Assembly (NCBI GenBank): GCA_021811275.1
Contig: JAJZPI010000014.1
Span: 1-38,852, forward strand
From: Deltaproteobacteria bacterium
GTDB lineage: Bacteria; Desulfobacterota; Desulfarculia; Desulfarculales; Desulfarculaceae
DNA length: 38,852 nt
Reading direction: 5' to 3'
Below the pieces are notes generated by a model that saw nothing but the letters and a program-made list of their open reading frames with translations, did not search any database and had not been told where the DNA came from. Numbering within the stretch: position 1 is the first letter of the stretch; each line of letters starts with the position of its first letter. Shown here in pieces: positions 16,575-25,199 of the stretch. A program made the position numbers and the translations under genes.

Positions 16575-17655
16575 CGCCCGCGCCTCCAGCCAGGGTCTCG
16601 CCGCCCTTCAAGCCCGAAAGTATCTCCACCCGACCGTCCACCGTCTGGCCGCTGGTTACGTAGATGCTCTGCCAGCCATCGGCGGACTTCACCCGGACCA
16701 ACTCCAGTTGGCCCACCCGGCGCAGGGCCTGGCGGGGGATGAGCACCGCCGGTCTGGTTTTGATAGGCACCAGGATTCGGCCGAACATGCCGGAATACAA
16801 TTCCGGCACCGGCTGCAACCCCACCTTGACCAGAAAGCTGCGGGTGGCCGGATCGGCGGCGGGCACCACCTCCTCCACGGTGCCGTTCACGCGGCGGCCG
16901 AGGGAGGGGATATCGACCTGTACATGGTCGCCCCTCTTGATCTTGGCGATAAGCCCCTCGCGCACAAGGGCCTCAAGGCGATTACCGCCCACGGTTTGCA
17001 GGGAGAGCAGTGGTTTGCCGGGCATGGCCAGGTCCCCGGGTTCGGCCAGCCTGCGCACCACCTGGCCGCTCTCCGGGGCCAGCAGGCGGGTATAGCCCAG
17101 GGCCACCTCCGCCTCCTGCACCTGTTGCTGGGCCTGGCGCAGGCCGGCCTCAGCGCCGAGGAAGCCGGCCTTGGCCTGCTCCAGGTTCTGGGGCGTGGCC
17201 GCCTCGGCCTGGACGAACTTCTTGACGCGCTCGTAATCGGCGCTGGCGCGGTCGAAGTTGGCCCGGGCGGCAGCCAATCCCTGGCGGGCCTGGGCCACCC
17301 TGGCCTGGAACTGTTGGTCATCCAACTGCACCAGGAGCTGGCCCTTGGCCACAGCCTGGCCGGCCTTGGCCTGCACCTTGAGCACCCGCCCCGGCACCTG
17401 GGCCTCCACCGTGGTCTCGCTCACCGGCCGCACCGTGCCCACGGCCTCGTAGAACTCCGGCACTTGTACCAGCTCGGCCCGCAGGGGCTCGCCTCCGGGA
17501 GGCGCGGAGCCGGCGGCGGAGACCTGATCGCTGGGACTGATCTTGCCGGTGCTGAACACGCCAGCGCTGTAGAGCACGATGAGCACCAGGGCCAGCAGAC
17601 CCCCGGCCACATAGAGTAAACGTAGGCTCTTGCCCGCCGATCCTTGGCTACTCAT
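16564..17655 (-). CDS. RND efflux periplasmic adaptor (membrane fusion protein)
   Basis: The 363-residue protein links the permease to the outer membrane channel. It has an N-terminal anchor helix (about 12-32), a biotinyl-lipoyl-like half (VEAQVPGRVLKVQAKAGQAVAKGQ and a matching LLAPESGQVVRRLAEPGDL), an alpha-helical hairpin rich in Ala/Gln (about 105-185), and beta-barrel segments ending with GMFGRILVPI and IPRQALR. It overlaps the outer membrane factor gene by eight bases and the permease by 11, so the three genes are probably translated together. Confidence 0.93.
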   Translation of the reverse strand: MSSQGSAGKSLRLLYVAGGLLALVLIVLYSAGVFSTGKISPSDQVSAAGSAPPGGEPLRAELVQVPEFYEAVGTVRPVSETTVEAQVPGRVLKVQAKAGQAVAKGQLLVQLDDQQFQARVAQARQGLAAARANFDRASADYERVKKFVQAEAATPQNLEQAKAGFLGAEAGLRQAQQQVQEAEVALGYTRLLAPESGQVVRRLAEPGDLAMPGKPLLSLQTVGGNRLEALVREGLIAKIKRGDHVQVDIPSLGRRVNGTVEEVVPAADPATRSFLVKVGLQPVPELYSGMFGRILVPIKTRPAVLIPRQALRRVGQLELVRVKSADGWQSIYVTSGQTVDGRVEILSGLKGGETLAGGAGDES

Positions 17656-19111
17656 GGCGTCCCGGCTCCTTGGCGGCCGACTCGGCCCACTGCCCCAGCG
17701 CGCGGGCGATGTCGGCCCGGGCCTTTTGAGTGTCGTATCCGGCGGCCGCCGCCCGCACCCGCGCGGAGTTCATGTTCAGTTCAGCGTCCAGCAGACGGGT
17801 AACGTCCGCCGCACCGCCCTCGTATTGCCTGCCCACCAGCTTGCGGGCCTCCTCGGCCTGGGCCACCGCCGCCCGGCTCACCTCCAGGCGGGCCAGGGAC
17901 TCGGCCAGGCCCAGGTAGGCGGCCTTCACGTCCAGCTGGATGTTCTGGGTGGTCTTGCGGTCGGCAGCCAGCATCTCGCCCAAGGCGGCGCGCGCCTTCT
18001 CGCCCTCCTTGACCGTGGAAAGTCCGGTGAACAGGTCCCAGTTGAGCAGCAGGCCGTAGGTGTAGTTGGTGCGCGAGTCCGAATACTGGGCCTGGGGGTC
18101 GTCCCAGTAATAGGTGGCCTGGGCGTCCAGGCGGGGCAGATATTCGGCGCGGGCGGCGTCCAGAGCCATGCGCGCGCTGACCACCTGCTGGCGGACCTTC
18201 TTGAGCTCCGGCCGACGCTCCAGGGCCAGGATCACTCCCTGGGAGTAAACCGGCGGCACCTCCACCCGCAGGCCCTCGGATTTAGCCAGCGCCAGCTTGG
18301 CGTCCGGGTCTGCCCCGAGGAGGTTGGCCAAGGCGGCCAGAGCCAAGAGATGGTTGTTGCGGGCGCGCACCAAGTCTTCCTGGGCCTGGGCCAGGCGCAC
18401 CTGCAGGCTCAGCACATCCGACTTCAGCGCGCCTCCGCCTTTGAAACGCACCCCGGCCAGCCGTACCTGAACCTGAACGCTCTCCACCGCCTTCTGCGCA
18501 ATATCCTCGAAATCCGCCGCCGCCAGGCAGTTGTAGAAGCCCTTGATGACCGAGGCCACCAGGGAATTCTCCATGACCTGACGGTCCAGCCGGCTTATGT
18601 CCACCCCCAGGGCGGCCATCTGACGGCGCAGGTAATCCTGGCCGCCCCGGAAGAGGTTCCAGCGCGCCCGCAGGCCGGACTCCCAGTTCTGGAAGGTGCC
18701 GGGATCGTTAAAGTTGGTGTAGGGCGGCAGCAGGCGCTGGTCGATGGTCTTGAACAAATAACCCGAAGGCACATCCCCCCGGGCGAATTCGGTGTAGACC
18801 GAAAGCATGGGCAGGAAAGCCGCCAAGGCCTGGTCCAGCATGGCCTCCGACTGCCGGATGCGCATGAGGGCCATCTCCTGATCGGGATTCTGCGCCAACG
18901 CCAGCCTTATGGCCGCCTGTAGGTCGAGGGGATGGTCAAGCGCGGAGGCGGCCATGGGCTTTGGCGCGGCGGCCTCCAGCGAAGCCGCCTGGGCGGGGGA
19001 GCCCAACTCCTGCTTGATGCTCTGGTAGCTGTATCTGTCGGCCGTCGCGCAGGCGGCCAGCCCCAGGCACAGCAAAAGACAAGCAACGACCTTGATGAAC
19101 CTTGGCGGCAA
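17648..19111 (-). CDS. Outer membrane efflux lipoprotein, TolC family
   Basis: TolC-type proteins form the outer membrane channel of tripartite pumps. Two outer-membrane-efflux repeats are visible: long Ala/Gln/Leu-rich coiled-coil helices and beta-strand segments such as YTYGLLLNWDLFTG. The frame is open up to 19219, but the first 36 codons are unlike a signal peptide. A TTG at 19111 with GGAGG five bases upstream gives a lipoprotein signal with Cys21 in LAAC, so I prefer that start (487 residues). An exact start is uncertain. It is the first gene of the operon and is followed by the adaptor with an eight-base overlap. Confidence 0.9.
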   Translation of the reverse strand: MPPRFIKVVACLLLCLGLAACATADRYSYQSIKQELGSPAQAASLEAAAPKPMAASALDHPLDLQAAIRLALAQNPDQEMALMRIRQSEAMLDQALAAFLPMLSVYTEFARGDVPSGYLFKTIDQRLLPPYTNFNDPGTFQNWESGLRARWNLFRGGQDYLRRQMAALGVDISRLDRQVMENSLVASVIKGFYNCLAAADFEDIAQKAVESVQVQVRLAGVRFKGGGALKSDVLSLQVRLAQAQEDLVRARNNHLLALAALANLLGADPDAKLALAKSEGLRVEVPPVYSQGVILALERRPELKKVRQQVVSARMALDAARAEYLPRLDAQATYYWDDPQAQYSDSRTNYTYGLLLNWDLFTGLSTVKEGEKARAALGEMLAADRKTTQNIQLDVKAAYLGLAESLARLEVSRAAVAQAEEARKLVGRQYEGGAADVTRLLDAELNMNSARVRAAAAGYDTQKARADIARALGQWAESAAKEPGRHE

Positions 19112-19239
19112 ACCCTCCTCCAGCCTTTGATGGGAAAAACCTCGACCCAATTTGTGGATGCCTACGCGACCCCAGACTCTTGTTTCCCTTGCAGGCCGGG
19201 CCTGGAGCAGACGGTCCACACGAACAGGCAGCTACATCT

Positions 19240-19268
19240 ATTATCAGCACTGGTTTTAGGTAATTCAA
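19240..19268 (-). promoter_or_regulatory. Candidate sigma-70 promoter of the first RND operon
   Basis: On the minus strand TTGAAT and GATAAT are separated by 17 bases. The -10 box matches five of six consensus bases and the -35 matches four. It lies upstream of the outer membrane factor gene, within the inverted repeat pair, so the operon's promoter is carried between the repeats. The predicted leader to the TTG start is about 120 bases. Confidence 0.5.
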
Positions 19269-20039
19269 CGGCAAAAGCTCTCTAAAAGGTCGATGATACA
19301 ACGTCAAGCGCCGAAGAGAAATTGGACCTAACCGAAGTGGCGCATGGCGGCAGCAGCTCCACACCCGGTCACCCCCGGCCGGCCTATGCCCCGGCTAGGC
19401 CGAAGACGGCCAGCGCCAGAGAAAAGGCTTGGAAGTGGTCGCGGACAACCTGCCTACAAAGTTGAAACGCGAGGTCAGCGTGCCGAGGCCGGGCCAGGGC
19501 TGCCTTTCATCTGAGCCTTGCCCCGCCACCCGGTATTGCCGGCGGAACAGGCGTGATGCAACCGGCCCCTGGCGTAGAGGCGATAGACTTGGATCTGGTC
19601 AGGGCTTGTGTCCTCATCGCCGGAGTCCGGTCGCCCGTTAACACCAATCGGCGTTCCAACGAGTAGTTTGAGCGCTAATCGGTATGCGGGCCGTGGATCC
19701 ATCCCAGCCAACAAGTTGGCTGAGGACCACGGGGGGATGGCTCGCCGAGCGCCCAAGCGCTCGCGAGGCCGGGCAAAACCGGGGGTCCCCAAAAGGCTTG
19801 CTTTGCGGAGTCGAACCACGCCTTGGCCCTGCCGATCGGCGATAAAAGTCATGGATGGCTTTGATCGCATATTTGGCATGAGAGGATCGGCTTTGGAACC
19901 TTCTCAGTTGCCCGCCATCCAAGGCCAATATTTTTTCCTTGCTTCAGGTCTTTTTTACTATGCCAAGCTAGCCAAAGCCTGCACACTTTAGGAAACATAC
20001 CGAATTGATCGTGTATTCGAACGCGGAGTGATGATCACC
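19269..20039. other. Gene-free region between RND operon and chemoreceptor
   Basis: About 770 bases carry no supported gene. Frames here are short and unlike any family. The right copy of the inverted repeat occupies 19641-19831. Between 19920 and 19965 there is an AT-rich patch with T-runs and a TACTAT that could be a -10 box for the chemoreceptor gene, but no good -35 was seen. Confidence 0.5.
19641..19831 (-). repeat. Right copy of the inverted ~190-bp palindromic element
   Basis: Read on the minus strand this repeats the module order of the left copy at 13107-13335: the GTGGTTCGA start, AAGCAAGCC, GGGGACCCCCGG, CCTCGCGA, the CCAACTTGTTGG hairpin, GCCCGCATACC and the terminal imperfect hairpin. 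Both hairpin arms carry changes relative to the left copy, several of which keep pairing or wobble, hinting at selection on structure. The two copies are in opposite orientation and enclose about 6.3 kb containing the whole RND operon and its promoter. Confidence 0.75.
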
Positions 20040-22019
20040 ATGGGCTTGCTCGAACGCATGCGTTTCAGGAACAAGATTCTGCTGGTCTTGGCCGTACCCC
20101 TGCTGGGCCTGGTTTGGTTCAGCTGGCAAGGCGTGGTTGAAAAATACCAGCTGTCACGAGAAATGAAGGCGCTGGCCCTCATGTCCGGCCTGGGGGTACG
20201 CAGCAGCAATCTGGTCCACGAAATCCAGAAGGAACGAGGCCTGACCGCGGGGTTCCTGGGCAGCAAAGGTGCGCAGTTCACGTCCGAACTGGCGGTTCAA
20301 AGAAATAGCAGCGATGAGCGGCTGACCGCCTTACGCGAGTATCGGCAGGGTATCAAAGCGGAAAGGTGGAGCGAGGAGTTCGCTAGCCGGCTGCGTAAGG
20401 CCATGGATTTCGGCGATCGCCTGGCCGCCCAACGCCAGGCCGTAGACCGCTTGAAGATCGAGACCAAGGAGGCCATAGATTTCTACACCGAGATGAACGC
20501 CGCGCTGTTGGACGTGGTAAATGAAATAACCAAGCTCGCCAGCGACCCTGAACTCATGCGCCTGGGCCTGGCTTACGCCAGCTTTCTACAAGGCAAGGAA
20601 CGGACGGGCATCGAACGCGCCGTTCTCAACAATACCTTCGCCGCCGGCCGCTTCGGGCCAGGAATTTTCAATTACTTCAGTGCGGTGGTGGCCTCGCAGG
20701 AGACCTACTTCTCCCTGTTCCAGTCTTTCGCACCCTCGGCGGAAGTGGCCTTTTATCGTCAAAAGATGAACGACCCCGCCGTGGCCGAGGTTAAGCGCAT
20801 GCGTGATATCGCCTTCAGCAAGGGCTCGTCCCAGGAAGGCTCCTTCGATATTCAGGCCCGCCATTGGTTTGAGACCATCACCAGGAAGATCGACTTGCTC
20901 AAGGATGTGGAGGGCCGCATCAGCGAGGACATTACCGCCACCGCCGCTGGCCTGGAACGCGGTGCCAGCCTGTCCTTCTGGATATACTTGATCATTACCG
21001 GTCTGGCGCTGGCGGCGGCGCTTTTGGTCAGCTCCGTCCTGATCCGCAGCATGACGGGCCAGCTCGGAGGAGAATCCTGGGAGGTCATGGCGGTGGCCAC
21101 CGCGGTGTCCCGAGGCGATCTCTCGATGGAAATGGACGATTCAAGGCCCGCCAAGAGCATTTATGGCGTCATCCGGGAGATGGTGGCCAACCTGGCCGTC
21201 ACCGTAAGCCAAGTCAAGGAGACCGCCGAGACAGTCTCCAGCGCCGCGGGAGAAATCAGCCAGGGCAACCAGGACTTGTCCGAACGCACCCAGCAGCAGG
21301 CCTCCGCCATCGAGGAAACCGCCAGCGCCCTGGAGCAGATGACCAGCTCGGTCAAGCAAAACGCCGCCAACTCCGCCCAGGCCAACGACCTGGCCAAAAA
21401 GACAGCCAACATGGCCAAGGAAGGCGGGGCGGTCGTGGACCGTACGATGCAAGCCATGCAAGCAGCCACCCAATCCAGCAAGAAAATCGCCGACATCATC
21501 AACGTAGTCAACGAAATCGCCTTCCAGACCAACCTGCTGGCCTTGAATGCGGCGGTGGAGGCGGCCCGAGCCGGAGAGGTGGGACGCGGGTTCGCGGTGG
21601 TGGCGGGCGAAGTGCGCAACCTGGCCGGCCGCAGCGCGATCGCCGCCAAGGAGATACAGGCGCTGATCAATGAAAGCGTGGCCGCGGTCCAACAGGGCAA
21701 CACTTTGGTTGCCGAGAGTGGGCGGCTGCTGGGCGAAATCATCGTCAACGTCCAGAATGTGACCGACACCGTGGGCGAAATCACCGCAGCCAGCCAGGAG
21801 CAGGCCACCGGCATCGATGAGATAAACAAGGCCGTGTCCCTTATGGACGAGGCCGTGCAGCAAAACGCGGCCCTTGTGGAGGAGGCCGCCAGCGCCGCCG
21901 AAAGCATGGCTGACGCCGCCCAGGATCTGCACGCCCAGATGGACCAGTTCAAGGTGGGCTCCGCCTCCGGACAGGCCGGGACCCTGCGGGCGCTTCCCGG
22001 CCCCGGCAAAACCCGTTGA
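20040..22019 (+). CDS. Methyl-accepting chemotaxis protein with NIT-type sensor
   Basis: This is a transmembrane chemoreceptor, 659 residues from the chosen ATG. A first membrane helix (about 12-34) and a second (about 311-336) flank a periplasmic sensor that starts EIQKERGLTAGFLGSKG, a signature of nitrate/nitrite-sensing NIT domains. After a HAMP-like stretch ending AVSRGDLSMEMD comes the signalling domain with the hairpin-tip sequence FQTNLLALNAAVEAARAGE. The C-terminus ends PGPGKTR and lacks the NWETF-type tether for CheR/CheB. Starts at GTG 20028 and ATG 20031 are also open, but GGAGTGA lies eight bases before the 20040 ATG. No che genes adjoin. Confidence 0.9.
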   Translation: MGLLERMRFRNKILLVLAVPLLGLVWFSWQGVVEKYQLSREMKALALMSGLGVRSSNLVHEIQKERGLTAGFLGSKGAQFTSELAVQRNSSDERLTALREYRQGIKAERWSEEFASRLRKAMDFGDRLAAQRQAVDRLKIETKEAIDFYTEMNAALLDVVNEITKLASDPELMRLGLAYASFLQGKERTGIERAVLNNTFAAGRFGPGIFNYFSAVVASQETYFSLFQSFAPSAEVAFYRQKMNDPAVAEVKRMRDIAFSKGSSQEGSFDIQARHWFETITRKIDLLKDVEGRISEDITATAAGLERGASLSFWIYLIITGLALAAALLVSSVLIRSMTGQLGGESWEVMAVATAVSRGDLSMEMDDSRPAKSIYGVIREMVANLAVTVSQVKETAETVSSAAGEISQGNQDLSERTQQQASAIEETASALEQMTSSVKQNAANSAQANDLAKKTANMAKEGGAVVDRTMQAMQAATQSSKKIADIINVVNEIAFQTNLLALNAAVEAARAGEVGRGFAVVAGEVRNLAGRSAIAAKEIQALINESVAAVQQGNTLVAESGRLLGEIIVNVQNVTDTVGEITAASQEQATGIDEINKAVSLMDEAVQQNAALVEEAASAAESMADAAQDLHAQMDQFKVGSASGQAGTLRALPGPGKTR

Positions 22020-22195
22020 TACCCAGATTAAACAGCCCCCGCCCGGCGCGGACGGAGGCCTTTCGCATTGGTCGACATCGCAGCCAAACACCAGCCCGCT
22101 ACTACCGCGACGCCGCCCCGAATCGGGAGCGCAACATAAACGGCCTTGGGGCGCTGCCCGGGTGTAGTCGGTAATGGCGCAAGGCGCCAACACTC

Positions 22196-25100
22196 TCACC
22201 CCACCCCCCGCGCCTCCTCCACGGTAAGCGTGGCCGCGCCGAAGTTCTCCTCCACGCGGCCGTCCAGCAGATAGGGCCGGCCCCAATCGAGGGTCATGCA
22301 GAAGCGGCGATAGGCGTCGGGGAAAAATGTCGCCTCCAGCAGGCCGGTCTCGTCCTCGAAGGTCACGAACTGCATGGCCTGGCCGTTCTTGTCCCATACC
22401 GTCTTGGCGGTGATGAGCCAGCCGGCCAGGCGCGCCCGCCGGCCTGCATGAGCCGACAGGTCGCGGGCCTTGATGATGCCCTTGCCGGCCAGGACCCGCT
22501 CGAAAAGCACGATGGGGTGATGCTCCACCAGGAAGCCCAGCACGGCGTACTGCCGGCGCAGGCGCTCGATGCGCCGTCCCTCTGGCAAGGGCGGGTAAGC
22601 GGGGGACTCATGCGCGAAAAGGGCCGCCGGCCGGCCGGAAGCGGCCTCGCGGGCGCGGCGCTGGCCTTTCAGGCGCCAGAGCAGCTCGGCCTGGCCCGCG
22701 TCGGCGTGGACGGCGTCCAGTGCCCCGGCCTGGATCAGGGCGCGGGCTTCGTCGTCGGCCAAGGCCACGCGGGCGCAGAGGTCCTCCAGGCCGCAAAAGA
22801 GGCCGCCGCGCGCGCGCTCGCCCACGATGCGCTCCATGGTGGCCAGGCCCAGGCCCTTGACGGCCATGAGCCCCACGCGCAAGCCGCGCTCCCGGCCGAT
22901 CCAGGCGATGGCGCTCTCGTTCACGTCCGGGGGCAGGATGGTCAGCCCCAGGCGGCGGGCCTCCGAGACGTAAGCGCTGGCGCTGTAGAAACCGCCCTGG
23001 TTGCTGATGACCGCGGCCATGAACTGGGCGGGGAAGTGGGCCTTCAGATACGCCGCCTGGAAGGAGACCCGGGCGTAGGAGGCGCTGTGGGGCTTGCAGA
23101 AGGAGTAGCCGGCGAAGCTCATCATCATCTCCCACACCGTCTCGATGCGGGCGTCGTCCAGGCCGCGCGCCCGCGCGCCGTCCACGAACTTCTCTCGATA
23201 GTCCCTGAGCGCCCGCTCCTTATCCTTCCAGCTCATGACCTTGCGCAGGCGGTCGGCCTCGGCGTGGCTGAAGCCGGCCAGGGCCACCGCGGCCTGGGAG
23301 ACGTGCTCCTGGTAGACCATGATGCCGTAGCTCTCGTCCAAGATCGGCTCCAGCAAAGGGTGTATGGGCTGCCAGGCCGCGCCGTGCAGGCGCTTCAGGT
23401 ACTCCTGGATGTAGGGGTTGGCGGCGGGGCGGATGATGCTGGAGTGGATGACCATGTGCTCGTAGTCGCCCTTGCCGGCCTTCTGCTGCAACAGCCTGGT
23501 GGCCGGGCTCTCGATATAGAAGCAGCCCATGGTGGCCCCCCGCGCCACCAGCGCTTGCGTGGCCGGGTCGTCCTCGGGCTGCCAGGCGGTTTCATCGAAA
23601 GCCCGGCCCTGGCCGCGCACCTCGGCCAGGGCGTCGCGGATCACGGCCAGGGAGCGGTTGCCCAAAAGGTCGATCTTGACCAGGCCGGCCTCCTCGGCCC
23701 CGTCCTTCTCCCACTGCACGATGGGCACGCCCTTGGGTGCCATCTGCACGGGCGCGTAGTCCTCGATGGGACCGGGCGTGATGACCACGCCGCCCACGTG
23801 CACGGATACGTGCCGGGGCGCGCGCACCAGGCCCTGGGCCAGGGCCAGCACCTCGGGCCAGGGAGCGGGCAGGCCGGGCATCACCCCGGCGGGCAAGGCC
23901 TGGCGCTTGTCGTAGCAGCCGGTGTGGCCCTCGATGGGGCCGCGCAGCCAGGGCAGGGAACGCATGACCGACTTGATCTCCTGGGCGGGCAGCCCGAAGA
24001 CCTTGGCCACCTCGCGGATGGCGGCGCGGCCCTGGAAGAACACGTGGGTGGCCACCATGGCGGCGCGACCCCGGTATTGTTCTAGCACCGAGGCGATGAC
24101 GCCGTCGCGCTCGTCCCAGGCGAAGTCCACGTCGATGTCCGGCGGGTCCACGCGCTGGGGGTTTATGAAGCGCTCGAAGTAGAGGTTGAACTTGAGCGGG
24201 CAGACGTTGGTGATTCCCAGCGAGTAGGCCACAAGCGAGGCTGCGCCCGAACCCCGGCCGCAGATGCGTGGGCTCCTCCGCACGATGTCGCGCACCACCA
24301 GGAAGTATGACGAGAAGCGTTTCCCTGCGATGATGGCCAGCTCGCGCTCCAGGCGCTCGATCGCCGCGGCGGGCAGGGGCTGGCCATAGCGCCAGGCCGC
24401 GCCAGCATAGGCCTCGGCGCGCAAGACCTCATCAGCGCCGCGGCCAGCCGCGTCGGTCCAGGGCGGCATGATGCTCTCCGGCGTGGGCACGAAGCGCAGG
24501 CGTTCGGCCAGCTCGCGGCTGGCCTCAAGCGCCTCGGGCAGGGCTGCGAAGCGGCGGGCGTACTCCTCCGGACCGGCCAGCCAAGCCGAGGACGGGGCGG
24601 TCTGGCCCGAGGGCAGGCGCGAGAGAGTGGCGTTCAAGGATATGGCGCGCAGGACCAGGTGCAGGCGATGGTCCGAAGGGCGGAGAAAGAAGTTCCCCGG
24701 CACGGCCACCAGTGGCGCGCCTTGGCCACGGGCGGCCTGGCGAAGAGGGTAGGTCGCGCCGGTCACGCCCCGGGGCAGGGCCGCCGCCACGTCGAGCCCC
24801 TGACCGCGCCAGGCCGCGAGCAGCTCGGCGCTGGTGGTGAGCAGGGCCAGCCCCTCGGCGTGTTCGGGCAGGTCGCGCAGGAGGTCGAAGCCAGGCTCAG
24901 TGTGGCGGCGGCTGAGCAGCCGACAGAGGTTGCGCCAGCCTCTGGCGCTCTCGACTAGACAGATGGCTCGGCAAACCGCCCGGCGCGCGCTCCCGGGCTC
25001 CGTGATCTCAGCGCCCACGATGGGGCGCAGGCCTTCCTCGCCACAGACGCGCAGGAACTCCCAGACGCCGTAAAGGTTGTCGATATCGGTGAGCGCCAGG

Positions 25101-25198
25101 GCGGTGTAGCCCAGCGCCCGCGCGGCCTGACAGAGCTCACGCGGGGAGCCCAGGCCCCAGCCCAGGGAGTAATGCGACCTGACCAGTAGCGGGACCAT
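22196..25198 (-). CDS. DnaE2-like error-prone DNA polymerase (C-family)
   Basis: This 1000-residue C-family polymerase has a PHP domain (1-200), palm, thumb and fingers, helix-hairpin-helix and a C-terminal OB domain. Catalytic palm residues are Asp356 and Asp358 in PPDIDVDFAWD, and GLVKIDLLGNRSL holds the third aspartate; GRGSGAASLVAYSLGIT is the phosphate-binding region. The PHP metal sites are degraded: HxH reads LVRSHYS and the LTDHGN motif reads LTDIDN. It is shorter than replicative DnaE (~1160). It starts one base after the Y-family gene ends (TGAGATG), the pairing typical of imuB-dnaE2 mutagenesis cassettes. A TTG at 25210 is an alternative start. The polymerase assignment is firm; error-prone function is inferred from the pairing. 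Confidence 0.88.
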   Translation of the reverse strand: MVPLLVRSHYSLGWGLGSPRELCQAARALGYTALALTDIDNLYGVWEFLRVCGEEGLRPIVGAEITEPGSARRAVCRAICLVESARGWRNLCRLLSRRHTEPGFDLLRDLPEHAEGLALLTTSAELLAAWRGQGLDVAAALPRGVTGATYPLRQAARGQGAPLVAVPGNFFLRPSDHRLHLVLRAISLNATLSRLPSGQTAPSSAWLAGPEEYARRFAALPEALEASRELAERLRFVPTPESIMPPWTDAAGRGADEVLRAEAYAGAAWRYGQPLPAAAIERLERELAIIAGKRFSSYFLVVRDIVRRSPRICGRGSGAASLVAYSLGITNVCPLKFNLYFERFINPQRVDPPDIDVDFAWDERDGVIASVLEQYRGRAAMVATHVFFQGRAAIREVAKVFGLPAQEIKSVMRSLPWLRGPIEGHTGCYDKRQALPAGVMPGLPAPWPEVLALAQGLVRAPRHVSVHVGGVVITPGPIEDYAPVQMAPKGVPIVQWEKDGAEEAGLVKIDLLGNRSLAVIRDALAEVRGQGRAFDETAWQPEDDPATQALVARGATMGCFYIESPATRLLQQKAGKGDYEHMVIHSSIIRPAANPYIQEYLKRLHGAAWQPIHPLLEPILDESYGIMVYQEHVSQAAVALAGFSHAEADRLRKVMSWKDKERALRDYREKFVDGARARGLDDARIETVWEMMMSFAGYSFCKPHSASYARVSFQAAYLKAHFPAQFMAAVISNQGGFYSASAYVSEARRLGLTILPPDVNESAIAWIGRERGLRVGLMAVKGLGLATMERIVGERARGGLFCGLEDLCARVALADDEARALIQAGALDAVHADAGQAELLWRLKGQRRAREAASGRPAALFAHESPAYPPLPEGRRIERLRRQYAVLGFLVEHHPIVLFERVLAGKGIIKARDLSAHAGRRARLAGWLITAKTVWDKNGQAMQFVTFEDETGLLEATFFPDAYRRFCMTLDWGRPYLLDGRVEENFGAATLTVEEARGVG

Positions 25199-25199
25199 C

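Noticed and set aside
22020-22195. Terminator between the chemoreceptor and polymerase genes
   Set aside because: A GGCGC/GCGCC hairpin is present but no T-run follows on either strand.
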